Below the pieces are notes generated by a model. The model was not told the DNA's origin and ran no database searches. It was given only the letters and a program-made list of their open reading frames with translations. This document shows, piece after piece, positions 47,720 through 58,578 of a stretch of DNA of 64,000 nucleotides; position 1 is the first letter of the stretch; the number at the start of each line of letters is the position of its first letter. The stretch lies in contig CM034547.1 in the NCBI GenBank assembly GCA_020055645.1, forward strand, positions 66,250,884-66,314,883. Reading direction: 5' to 3'. A program made the translations under genes and the position numbers. Origin of the DNA: Tomocerus qinae (taxonomy: Eukaryota; Arthropoda; Collembola; Entomobryomorpha; Tomoceridae).

Positions 47720-50413
47720 ATGCCAAAAACAATCAGGAAAAGTGTCGACTGTAGAAAAGCTAAAATGAGAGACAATATGAAGCTAAAAAGACTTGACCCG
47801 GAGAACAACGAAAAGGAAAGGTACAGAGATGTTGTCAGAAAAGCTCTTTTACGGACAAATGAAGAATATCTTGAAGAGGAAAGAAAGCGAAACGCTGAAA
47901 GGATGGCAATATTGAGGGCCAATGAAGAATTTCTTGAAGAGGAAAGAAAACGGGACGCTGCAAGGAAGACTTCATTGAGGGCCAATGAAGAATTTCTTGA
48001 AGAGGAAAGAAAGCGAAACGCTGAAAGGATGGCAATATTGAGGGCCAATGAAGAATTACTTGATAAGGAAAGAAAACGGGATGCAGCAAGGAAGACTTCA
48101 TTGAGGGCCACTGAAGAATTTCTTGAAGAGGAAAGAAAGCGGAACGCTGCAAGGATGGCAATATTGAGGTGCAGTGAAGAATTACTTGATGAGGAAAGAA
48201 AACGGGATGCAGCAAGGAAGACTTCATTGAGAGCCGATGAAGAATTTCTTGAAGAGGAAAGAAAGCGGAACGCTGCAAGGATGGCAATATTGAGGTGCAG
48301 TGAAGAATTACTTGATGAGGAAAGAAAACGGGATGCAGCAAGGAAGACTTCATTGAGAGCCGATGAAGAATTTCTTGACGCGGAAAGAAAACGGGACGCT
48401 TCAAGGAAGGTCTTGGCAAGGTCCGATAAAAGTTTTCTAGAAAAAGAACAAAAGTGCGATGCCTTGCGTAAGACCTTTAAAAGGAAGGATCCTGACTTTA
48501 GAAAACAAGAGCAAAATATAAATAATGCTTCGAAAAAAGCTAAACGCAGCCTTGCGAATTGGGATGATTGTGCATCAGTATTTCTTGAAAAAATTAAATG
48601 TGGACCAACTAATGTTTGTTGCTGTTGTAACGGTTTATGGTTTCCGGATTCGGTTCGCAAATTCACTTTGGATAGTCTTACAAAGAAAGGACCGAGTAAA
48701 AACTTTCTCGCAAATGTTATAAACAATGAAAATGGAATATTGTGTTTTACTTGCTGGAATGCGATAATTAGAGGAGGGATACCGAAACTGTCAGAATTCA
48801 ATGGCTTCAAATATCCTGAAATTCCAGAGGTGTTAAAAGATTTGACCCAATTAGAGGAAAGACTTTGCGCATTAAGGCTTCCATTTATGCAAATAAGGAA
48901 TTTAGGTGTGGGTAGGCAATATGGATTGAAGGGTAATGTCATCAACATTTTAAACACAATTGATTACACTGCAACTGTCCTTCCAAGAAAATTCAACCAA
49001 AGCAGTATTATTCAATTGAAATTAATGAGACGAATGTGTTACAAGAATGCGTACCTGTATGAAAGCATCAGACCTGCTAAAGTTTATAATGCTTGCAAGT
49101 ACTTATGCACTACGGAGATTTACCTAGAAGAGCAAGTCACTTTAAGTGACGATTGGGAAAACAGATTGCTTGACGACAATCTTGATTTCATTGTTGATGA
49201 GATCGACAGATCAACAGCCACAGAACAAATTGTCAAACATAACGAAAGCAATGAAGCTGATCAAGAACCCGTAAATCCCGGCGGAAACGAGACATTACTT
49301 TTTAGCATTGAACAGTTGAATGACAATGAGGCAATAAAATATGCTCCGGGAGAAAATAAAAGACCTCTGTCTTTGATTAATGACATGTATGCAGAAGAAC
49401 TTGCTTTCCCAACAATTTACTGTGGTGTGAAGAGAAAATTTAAAATTAAAGTCACTTACGGCGACATTGCAAAATCAGAGGTACGAAGATGCGACCGAAG
49501 AGGATGTACACCTTCAAAACTATTGTATTCATTCAAAGTTTTGCAAACGCACCAAGTATCTAACATTATTTCCATTTGCCTACGCAAGAAGAAATGTGGC
49601 ATTGTTACAGCTGCGGAAATCAAATCAACCGAATTCATTGACAACTTAGTACAACATGATGATGGCTTCCGCATGCTGAAGCAGATTAGATCGTCTCCAG
49701 CTTATTGGGAACAGAAGCAGAACAATCTAATGGCAATGATACGTCAGTTGGGTATCCCTACTTTTTTTATCACTTTGTCTGCCGCAGAAACACATTGGCC
49801 GGAACTGATCGTTATACTCAGTCTTGTTTTGGATAATGCGGTTGTAACCGAAAAAGAAGCGGTAGCTTTTCCTTACGACAAAAAGGCAGACCTAATTCGA
49901 CGTGACCCTATAACTTGCGCTCGATACTTCGACTGGCGTTTGAGACAATGGAAAAAACATATTCTTCTCTCTCACGGTGGTGCCTTCAATGGATATCCAG
50001 TAAAAGATTTCTTCTATCGGATAGAATTCCAACATAGAGGTTCACCTCATATGCATGGATTGTTTTGGCTAGAAGGATCTCCTAAATTCAATGATTTAGG
50101 TGGGACTGAGATGAATGAAGACTGTATTAAGTTTATAGATCAATTTTTACAGTGTGAAGTGAATGTTGAAAGCGTTATCCATCAGAGTCATAGGCATACA
50201 AATACATGTGAAAGGAAAACAAGGTCGGGGATCACTTGTCGTTTTGGGATGCCATATTTTCCAATGAAAACAACTAATATTTTCCTGCCTTTGCCAGACG
50301 ATTTTCCAAAAAACACCAAATCAAAGTTGAGTCAATTAAGTGTCCAGATTAAAGAATTGCTTGTTTCCCCAAAAATTTCATTTAGCATAAGTTCTAAACT
50401 TTGTGAATTCTAA
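47720..50413 (+). CDS. Helitron Rep-like protein, truncated (897 aa)
   Basis: Residues about 45-255 are tandem 20-residue units of two alternating kinds (LRANEEFLEEERKRNAERMAI and a KRDAARKTS version), highly charged and predicted helical. A zinc-binding stretch follows, CCCCNGLWFP to CFTCW (about 300-350). Next comes a segment typical of Helitron proteins (PFMQIRNLGVGRQYGLKGN, about 395-415). A Helitron_like_N region starts near 555 and contains the HUH endonuclease motif PHMHGLFW, His777 and His779. The ORF stops shortly after CRFGMPYFP. The catalytic-tyrosine segment and the Pif1-like helicase are therefore absent, and no helicase coding follows. Known function: rolling-circle transposition. 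This copy is probably non-functional on its own. The long minus-strand ORF opposite the repeats is a shadow. Confidence 0.85.
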   Translation: MPKTIRKSVDCRKAKMRDNMKLKRLDPENNEKERYRDVVRKALLRTNEEYLEEERKRNAERMAILRANEEFLEEERKRDAARKTSLRANEEFLEEERKRNAERMAILRANEELLDKERKRDAARKTSLRATEEFLEEERKRNAARMAILRCSEELLDEERKRDAARKTSLRADEEFLEEERKRNAARMAILRCSEELLDEERKRDAARKTSLRADEEFLDAERKRDASRKVLARSDKSFLEKEQKCDALRKTFKRKDPDFRKQEQNINNASKKAKRSLANWDDCASVFLEKIKCGPTNVCCCCNGLWFPDSVRKFTLDSLTKKGPSKNFLANVINNENGILCFTCWNAIIRGGIPKLSEFNGFKYPEIPEVLKDLTQLEERLCALRLPFMQIRNLGVGRQYGLKGNVINILNTIDYTATVLPRKFNQSSIIQLKLMRRMCYKNAYLYESIRPAKVYNACKYLCTTEIYLEEQVTLSDDWENRLLDDNLDFIVDEIDRSTATEQIVKHNESNEADQEPVNPGGNETLLFSIEQLNDNEAIKYAPGENKRPLSLINDMYAEELAFPTIYCGVKRKFKIKVTYGDIAKSEVRRCDRRGCTPSKLLYSFKVLQTHQVSNIISICLRKKKCGIVTAAEIKSTEFIDNLVQHDDGFRMLKQIRSSPAYWEQKQNNLMAMIRQLGIPTFFITLSAAETHWPELIVILSLVLDNAVVTEKEAVAFPYDKKADLIRRDPITCARYFDWRLRQWKKHILLSHGGAFNGYPVKDFFYRIEFQHRGSPHMHGLFWLEGSPKFNDLGGTEMNEDCIKFIDQFLQCEVNVESVIHQSHRHTNTCERKTRSGITCRFGMPYFPMKTTNIFLPLPDDFPKNTKSKLSQLSVQIKELLVSPKISFSISSKLCEF

Positions 50414-51410
50414 ATAAAGATACCCAACAATTATTTAGTAACTAAGGTGATTTTATGTGTGGGATGAGCACGGAGATTAGCAATTCTCATCACAATTACT
50501 CTTTAACTCGCAGAGTATGTAATGCATACCTAAAGACAAATGAGCAGGTAGCTAATGGGATATGGAAATGCACTTGCCACTTGCTAGCCATGTGCATGCA
50601 TAAGGAATTTATTCCTTCCTTTTCGTATATGCATAATATTTTACACCATGTATGTACATAGTTGCAGGCAATATTAAAATTATCATTCTGCATTGCATGG
50701 TTGGTCACTTAAGAAATCAAAACAAAATCGCCTAATCTCACCTGTCCTTTTCAGATACTCACTTTCTACTCAAAATCTACTCCAATTTACTTCTCTCAAC
50801 TACAAATTGATGTACACGAAGATCATGATCTATCCGACAACAGAATTACTTAAATGACCTTGTTAGAGTACCTTTTCTAGATACCTACCGAAATCTTTAC
50901 TGTTCATCAAATACTTATTTAACCTCCCAATCAATATAGTGTAACGATTTACACTATTATACTACTAATAAATTTTTACGCGATGCCTGTTTGTAACACA
51001 CATGCACAATGCGTGCTGCAGAACGAAGGTAGAGAGAATAGTTTGTTTGTGTGTGTTTATGGTAGGCAATACCTTCGCTCCACTGTACATTAACAACCCA
51101 CTGTTTAGCCCAAGTAGTAAGCGCGCCGCCCATACTGCCGGTAAAGACTTCGACTCTTAGCTATGGATCTAAATTTTTTGCCTCATGCATATTAATTCAT
51201 GCACATCAATTGAGCACCTCCACCGTATAATGACAAATCTCAGTTGCTACGAATAAAATTTGTTAACTTTCAACAAGTAAACTTCTTTACTGATTTACTT
51301 CTTTATAGGTCCAATTTCATTTATGACGTTTTATTTGAGTATGCATTGCTATAATAAAAATTAGGCAGTTACACCAAGCAACTAAATACTAGTATATAAA
51401 TACTATAACT
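50414..51410. other. Non-coding stretch after the truncated Rep ORF
   Basis: No helicase or other protein is recognised in any frame. It may be remaining element sequence or a later insertion. Confidence 0.4.
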
Positions 51411-51475
51411 GTGTACACGGTCCCCTTTGATCAGGCGAGCTTTTGTTACGGCTTGCCGTAGGTTTTCACATACCA

Positions 51476-52260
51476 TTACCATGCAGAAGGGGTTCTGTCT
51501 GTGTCAGTCTGTGTGTATTAATGTATTATAACAGTTCCTACTCTTCGCAATCTTCGTACATGTACGCGAACACTTATAAAGTTACGTACGTATTATAATA
51601 CGATGGATGATACAAATGCGAAATGTACAATATGTATATGAGGGCCATACCGTTTTATTAACCCTAGAAATAGTGCAACTGATGTGGAACAAGAGTCAAT
51701 GTCGCGCAAGGAAGAATTTCGTATAGTTTAAAAAAAGTTCACGTATGACTTTCCTATAATTCACCTGTAGAGGAAGGTTTTGCATTTGTTTTCCTACTCC
51801 ACATGGTTTGCTCACCTAATTTTCAATCAATCTGGACTGGACTTAATTTAGTCTCAAAAATACTAAACACCTTGAAGTGTTACAAAAGGCTCAAGCTTGT
51901 AACAATTGTGAACTTATTACGTTCGCAGTGTTCATTCTTCAAAAAATCATTTTGGCGAGATGGCTTTAAGATTGTTTTGTGAAATAACTTTAAGATTTTA
52001 TAAACCAAACTAAGCCGTGTTGGGTAAAAGCAGCTATCTATTATACGGTACGTTTTCTAGGGTTAACCATTCTGTTTATATTATAGTATCAGAGTGCATC
52101 AGTCAACCCGGCCGTCTGCAGACTTCAGATAGTGTAGCTTCGATTCAGTCAGATCCAGATCAGCAGAAAACGAAAAGCACTAGTTAATAATAACTACTGT
52201 ATCCAACTAGTCCAACTTCCAATAATTTTAACGGCTAATATACTTAATACAACTCCATCT
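51476..52260. other. AT-rich spacer, nothing recognised
   Basis: Only short ORFs, with no known motif or element end. Confidence 0.4.
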
Positions 52261-52263
52261 GTA

Positions 52264-52500
52264 ACAGTACCGTATTTAGAAGTCGATTTCGGAGGGGGCA
52301 ATGACGTCATAAACTTATATGTATTAGGCATAATCGCGCGAAGCGCGGAAAATTTTGGCTTATTTCGTCTAAAATGAGTCAAAAACAGCCTAAAACAGCG
52401 CGAAGCGCGAAATTTTTTGGTATTTTGAGGAAAAATTTTCCCTTTTCTTGGATTTCGGGGGGGGGCATTTGCCCCCAATGCCCCCCCTCAATACAGCCTT
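52264..52500 (+). repeat. Dispersed repeat family R1, longest copy
   Basis: Starts CAGTACCGTATTTAGAAG and contains two copies of GCGCGAAGCGCG. It ends in a G-run/C-run block (GGGGGCATTTGCCCCC, then ATGCCCCCCC) before CTCAATACAGCC. Related copies are at 22933 and 42150, in the same orientation. Non-coding. Confidence 0.75.
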
Positions 52501-52504
52501 GATC

Positions 52505-52970
52505 CGTAACTAATTACATAGACAAGTTACACGAACGTGAACTGGTAACGTGAATATGAATACATGAAATGAACATCTAGGCGTGTAGCCTGATTGATGC
52601 AGAATGTATATAGGTAAATATACATGGTACATTGGTACATCATATATTACATAAGGTGCATTAATTGCAGTTAACTAACATTCATCAAAGCGATATTGTA
52701 ATGAAACGCAATTCATTGAAGGCTATTAAGTTTTGCCTCCCCTCAATGTCACCCTTTATAATCCTATCCTATCTATAAAAATGCAATAATGTATAATCAT
52801 TTATCTAAATCCCATTTTCCCTTTCCCTAACCAACTTATCCTGCATCCTGCATCATACAGCACTGCATAGCTATCCTTCTTTATCCTTCCTCCTACTACT
52901 TATCAAACTCTCCCTTTTGCCTTACACTAAAATTGTCTTTGCTGTCCATATGAGAGACGGATCTTAATAA
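52505..52970. other. Spacer, nothing recognised
   Basis: No gene, RNA or repeat was recognised apart from T/C-rich tracts at 52810-52930. Confidence 0.4.
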
Positions 52971-52974
52971 TTTT

Positions 52975-53067
52975 ATTAATGTTTTCAATAATGTACCCCA
53001 ACGTATACCTTCATGTGCTAAAAGTACATAGAGGTATGCGTTGGGGTACATTATCGAAAACATTAAT
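52975..53067. repeat. 93-bp near-perfect hairpin
   Basis: Arms of 36 bp (52975-53010 and 53032-53067) with two mismatches and a loop of about 21 bp. The stem includes AATGTACCCCAACG. It could be a tiny MITE or a transcribed hairpin; no flanking duplication is clear. Confidence 0.7.
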
Positions 53068-53069
53068 TG

Positions 53070-53622
53070 CGAACTCATTATAAACCAAAACTAAAACAGC
53101 TTCCTACGACTCCTGACTCTTTGTAGTTGGATTTTATGTATGTAGACAGAGACAGAGGTATTCATTTGTGCAGGTTGTCATTCTCAATCGAACTCTGAAC
53201 TTGAGGAGGCCTTGAGCCTTGAGTCTTGAGGCAAAGGGGGATGAGGCAAAGGGGGCAACGAGAAACTGCTGCCTAAATTCAACCATGTTAAACAAACTAA
53301 CCAAATCAATTAATGAAATCCTTGTTTGTCCCTACCTTTCATCACCAACGGCTGAGAACCCCGCGAATATCTGATTGCCTTCCAAGAAAAAAAAAATTCA
53401 TAAATAGTTTCTTCATTCCTACTTCTTAGCTTTGTCATTTGTACGTTTGTGGTTTGTACATTAAATTATTATAAATATCAATTGCCCGTATTCTTTTAAT
53501 AAATCACTATCAAAAGTAAAATCCAAAATAGCACTTGTCATAGTCATCTAAACTTTGAACTCAGTAGCACTTAAAAAATCATCAGCTTCCGACATCCGAA
53601 GGGACTTATTTCCAATAAAGTC
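53070..53622 (+). promoter_or_regulatory. MRPL11 upstream and 5'UTR region
   Basis: Non-coding sequence before the MRPL11 ATG. I see no defined promoter motif. Confidence 0.35.
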
Positions 53623-56600
53623 ATGTCAAAAGCAGGTGTGAAGCAACAACTGAAGGGGATGAGAAAAGTTGTACAAAAGGTGGTCCATGGGAATACAATA
53701 CGAACTAATATACCATCAGGAATGGCTATGGCCGGACCACCCCTTGGACCAGTTTTAGGGCAGGTACTTCCAAAATTTTCATCAGAATTTAATTCAATAT
53801 AATATATTATACGAAATACGTATGACGTACTATACCGTCTTTTTTATGTAAAATATAAATTATGACATGAGTAAATAATGTTTTATTTTCATTTGGTCAA
53901 AGTTAAAAATATTACGTTCGTTTCGTACTTTTCATCTTACCAAAAAACAGGTGGAAGTGTGGTGTGGTACTCTCTGCACCTAAACACTAAAACTAAACTG
54001 CTATTGCTCTGTTCTATTTTCATTTTTGTTAGAGAGGTATAAATATCACTGCGTTCTGTAAAGATTTCAATGAAAAAACGAAAGATATGAAAGAAGGACT
54101 TCCACTACCTTGCAGAATTACAGTCAATGCTGATCGATCTTATGAACTACAAATCAACCAACCAATGTCCACATACTTTTTGAAGCAAGCAGCAGGAATT
54201 CAACGAGGCGCAATGCATCAAGGTAAAACGGTAAAAGCATGAAATAATAGTGACAAGCTTGGCCCGGGTTCAATGTATGAAACGAATGTATAAATGTAAA
54301 ATTTAAAATCAGTGTAGTATTTTGTTATTGAATTTGTAGGCAACGAAATAGCTGGAAAAATTACACTTAAGCATATTTACGAAATTGCAAAAATAAAACA
54401 AAGTGATCCTTTCCTTAAATTTCAACCGTTAAGGAAAATATGTTGGATGCTAATTGGTACTGCTCGATCATGTGGAATTCAGGTATTTAGCATTAAAATC
54501 TATCTGTCATCAGTTGCATTATGTATTGAATATTTGTGTAAAAATGTTTTTCCTTATGTATGTGTTTCCTTATGTATATCGTATATCTACAGGCTGTCTG
54601 ATAAATACTTGAAAGTGTTCTAAGCCCTGTAACTCCTGAACAGAGGCTGCTATGAAAATGAGATAACCACCATAGGAAAGACAATCGTATTTTCAACAAA
54701 ATGGCCTATAATAATAATTTTTTAAAACCTTCGTTACACACATTAAAAATGGGAAAGTCAAAGGCCAATTTCCCTTGTTAAAAATCTCAAATAAACACAA
54801 AATTACTTATTTAATTCGCTTCCGTCTTCTGTGATTTTGGTAACGATTTTTCAACCGAATTGCGATTGAATAAAATGCAGATTGAAGCCATTAAAAACCT
54901 GTTGAAATGACATTCTTGGGTTTCAAAGACCACCATTTAGACTAAGTTGTTGAGTAAAAGTTTGTTAAAGTCACTTGACAAAGCAACAATAATAACTGCA
55001 CAAATTTTAACAAAGCTGTAAAAACTACTAAAAGTGCTGGGCCGTTCCAGTCGTTCCTCTAGACACTAGTCCATCGTTTAGGATTCTGATTTACAGTTAA
55101 AATTATTTGTCTTGAAGGGCAGCTCTCAGACCAAGTGTTCTTTTTTCAGAAAATTCTGCATCTCTTAAATGTTGCATTAGTTCATTACCTTTAAATAATG
55201 ATCATTGGAACCCAATCGGGCTAGCTCAGAAAAATCCAAAAGGAAATTCATTCTGCATCAGCTACAGACTGATGTAAACAATTTATTAAAGACCTGAGAC
55301 GTTTGGTTTCCTTCGGACGATAAAATGTCTTTAATTTCGCTCTTTCAATATGCCAATGTGGTGTTTAAAGTCTTAATTTTTTCTAAACGTCTAATGTCTA
55401 AACCAAGAGGGGTAAAATAGTTTTATAACTATTTTCGTACTCTTTTGAATGTTATCTATCACTTTTCATTATCATCGGAAGCTTAAGTTACTATTCCTAA
55501 AAGTGTCACCGTTCCAATTATGTCAAGTATACACACAATTATAGGCTATTTTGATATTTTTTTGTCGAAATGCTGACCCTGTAATAAGAGTCACCAAAAT
55601 TATTATTATAACCCATTTTGTTGAAAATACGATTGTCTTTTCAATGGTGGTTATCTCATTTTCATAGCAGCCTCTGTTCAGGAGTTACAGGGCTTAGAAC
55701 ACTTTCATGTAATTATCAGACACCCGGTATATTCGCCAAGCAAAAAATGAGTAAAAAATCGTCTGTATCTTTGTAGTTCTCGGCTTCTCGGTAGTAACTA
55801 ATAACCACAGAAATAGATGAGTATTAATATATAAGACTAGAAGAAGTAAACGAGCCCGTTAGTTGGATAATTGCGGATCAGAGACACAGACCAGAAAGTG
55901 GGAAGTGGGGGACATAATAATGAAACAAATCATACAGTAGAACCCTATAACTTGCACTCCACGTATCATCTTGATTGGTGTGTTTATATTTCCTGGCGCA
56001 TAGAACGGCCACTTTCTGGTCTGTGGCGCTAGAGTCACTTGTTTTGCTTGTATTGTATGTTGGACAAGACCAGAAGCAGAAGGCAGAGGCTTTGCTAATA
56101 ACTAACAATGTGGAGTGGAGTCTCTAAATATATAGTTAGTCAGTGTAATAGACTAATACTATATCTATAATATATATCTATATTATTATATTATTCATAA
56201 ATTATATGATATTTATCGTATAAGAATATTGAATATTAAGTTGCAGATTTAAAAACGTTTAGGTATAACTGTTTTGCCCTCACATTAATCTCTTTGTATT
56301 CGAAAGACAATGGATCATATTATGTTGCAATACAAAGGCTTAACTTCAGCGCAAACTTCGAGACGAGCAAATCAACGTGGGAGGTCCATTGTAATGCAAC
56401 ATATAATGTCTTTCGAATACAAAGATATTAATGTGAGAGCGAAACAGTTATAAAGTTATTAAATAGTGCTTACTGTACTATACCATTTTCTTGTTTTGTC
56501 TATTCATCGGACGGATACATAAATTGATTTGTATCGGGAACGCCGATGCGACGAAATTCCCCGATCAATGCATGCTTTTTTATTTTCGTTCTCGTTAATT

Positions 56601-56953
56601 CTCCCTTATCTCTCAGCTTTAGCCTGTTTCAATATATTTTACTTGAACTTTCGGCTCTCTGTATATTAACTATATCCCTGGTCCAAATCTGGGTAAATTT
56701 TGTAGTTGAGGGATTTTTTGTACATACTTGGTGGGTGGGTCGTGTGTCAAAAAATTATATTATCTTTACTACACACCATACAAAGAACCTCGCTTAAAAG
56801 TTGATGAAAAATAACAATATTTTTTGATTTCAGGTTGTAAAGTCATTAGAACCGCAGGACTATCAAGAATTTTTAGACGAGAGAAAGAAAATTGTCGAGC
56901 AGCAAATTGCAGAACTGAAGGAAAAGAAAGAAGCAAAAATGCTGAGAGCATAA
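53623..56953 (+). CDS. MRPL11: Mitochondrial ribosomal protein L11 (uL11m)
   Basis: Four coding exons, 53623-53763, 54033-54222, 54340-54482 and 56834-56953, join in phase to 197 aa (human MRPL11 is about 192). The N-terminal L11 domain has the family signature MAMAGPPLGPVLGQRGINIT and FCKDFNEKTKDMKEGLPLP. The C-terminal RNA-binding domain contains ITLKHIYEIAKIKQ and GTARSCGIQVVKSLEP. The tail is a Lys/Glu-rich helix (EQQIAELKEKKEAKM). Known role: large subunit of the mitochondrial ribosome, at the GTPase-associated stalk base. The last intron (54483-56833) has been enlarged by at least two transposon insertions. Candidate AATAAA signals are at 57289 and about 57427. Confidence 0.96.
54590..55727. 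mobile_element. Mariner-like non-autonomous element in MRPL11 intron 3
   Basis: The TIRs are about 130 bp (54590-54720 and about 55598-55727). The ends read CAGGCTGTCTGATAAAT and its counterpart in the right end, ATTATCAGACACCCGG. TA lies on both sides (54588-54589 and 55728-55729). The CAGGGTGTCTGATAA-type terminus and TA target are typical of the Tc1/mariner superfamily. No transposase ORF lies inside. Confidence 0.8.
56264..56452. mobile_element. Fold-back MITE in MRPL11 intron 3
   Basis: Arms of about 65 bp (56264-56329 and about 56385-56452) start TATAACTGTTTTGCCCTCAC and include TTTGTATTCGAAAGACA. They are about 90% complementary. No coding sequence; target duplication unclear. Confidence 0.65.
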
Positions 56954-58245
56954 TTGTTAATAATATAGAATTTATCAAAATATTGTTAAAATTGTTAATG
57001 TGTTGCGTTTACACATCATTGGTTTGCACTGTTCAAGTGCCATTGATACACTGTTAGTAGAACTGTATGTTTACAGACTTAACGTGGGCGGTCAGGTTGT
57101 CAGACCTTCATAAAATAGACCAGACCGCATTGATTTGAAAATTATTCTTATTCTTATAACTGTTGTTTTCTCTTAACGAGCCTATACGTAATCTGATTTC
57201 TCGTGAAAATGGTTTCCTGAAATGTTTTTATTGCTGAAGGGCGATAGAATGTTTGACTATGTTTTCGAATGAATTAGATTCTTTTCGAATAAATGTAAAT
57301 GTTTTCAGATACATTCAAATGTTTTCAACTATAGACCAGTTAGTTTTACCTCTACCTCCCACGTTGATATGTTCTGCTCCAAGTTCTCGTTGAAGATAAG
57401 TGTTTTGTGTGGTATAGTATGAGGTAATAAAATAAATGAAATAAAACGTAAAGTTATATTATTATCTTTATAATATGAACAGAGGTGTCTTTCTTGGTGT
57501 CTACTTTATATCTTTCCCTAATAAATGTTTTTTCATTGCCTAAATTAATTAATAGTAATTAATTAGTTTAGGTTAGGGTGACTCAAGGATTCCATAGGGT
57601 AAACATGAAAGTGTCATGGGTTTAATTGTGTAATATGTATATGAAGGTAACCATTCTCGCCGTTATAATATCATCAGAAAGAGACAGTTCCATGGTTAAT
57701 CATCACGCCCCACCCGGCAGCTACTTTGTCACAGTCACAGCCTAGTATCAAGTCATTACGTGGGAATAAGATACTTTATGCTATTAGGACTGGCTTGGAT
57801 TGGATATCTGGATAACTAAAACTATAATATGCAATGCACATTCTAATATTTTTGTGGGGTCATTTTTGACTCAGTGTTCTGCTCCACTCCATAGTAATCG
57901 GCGTCATCGCACCCACAACAATCACAGTTTTATGTTCTGTCGGCGGGTCATCAGCTACAAAAGGAATGTATACGGGAATTGAGAATAGTGGGAAAACTGA
58001 AAATCTTGTTAGCAAAATAATAATAGTTTAATTTTAGTGAGAGAATGGGGATTAAATTGAGCAGAATGACACGGTTCGACACTTCTTGTGACATTCATGA
58101 CCAGGCCAGGGCCTGTCTGAGCTCGATTGTCATCCCGGACAAAATATAAACTCCGCCCATTTATGCTCGTTCGGTTCAATGAGCCAATCCAAGCAAGTCG
58201 CGCCGCCTATCAAACATGGTAAAGAACAAGAACCGAGCCAGATTT
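56954..58245. other. MRPL11 3'UTR and spacer to the tandem element
   Basis: Includes AATAAA at 57289-57294. The rest is non-coding, with a somewhat GC-richer segment at 58060-58240. No gene was recognised. Confidence 0.45.
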
Positions 58246-58578
58246 AAGGAGGGGTGGTAACTTTCAGAGCAAGAAGGATAAATACTGTGACACTTTGCGA
58301 GGTGTGCATAAATTGCGATACAATATTATTAGCTCAATATCGTAAACAAACGCAATGAGGGTATTGCTTATTATTAGTTTACTTTTCAAACAAGCCAAAA
58401 ACTGTCCTCACTTCAATTTTGTTTGGTGATAATCTGACCTGAATCATAAATATCTGGGTAAGTACATTACTACCGTACTAACGACTTGTATCAGATAACG
58501 TTTTTTATATCTTAAAAATATTGCGATACTGTACCTAATATACCATTTAATTTGCAGTACAACAATGAGTCACAAAAC

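Larger units (their letters stand above)
46128..51475 (+). mobile_element. Helitron/Helentron-family region with Rep ORF
   Basis: The left end (TTTTTAGCTCGCCTGAAAAG) and its CCGT-rich tract match one end of the small element at 37130-38235. The right block (51420-51475) contains CACGGTCCCCTTT, CAGGCGAGCTT and the hairpin TACGGCTTGCCGTA, matching the other end. Between them lie a minisatellite, degenerate repeats and an 897-codon Rep ORF. The sequence from 50414 to 51410 shows no helicase coding, so the element is truncated or rearranged. Helitron rolling-circle elements have no TIRs; exact ends and target duplication are not claimed. Confidence 0.6.

Noticed and set aside
47641..48957. A 438-codon ORF on the minus strand opposite the Helitron repeats
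   Set aside because: It mirrors the 60-bp DNA repeats of the Rep ORF, has a low-complexity Ser/Phe/Leu composition and no known domain. The plus-strand frame has clear Helitron motifs.
56546..56797. 83-codon plus-strand ORF in the last MRPL11 intron
   Set aside because: Hydrophobic, AT-driven composition, no family match, and it lies wholly within an intron that is spliced in phase.
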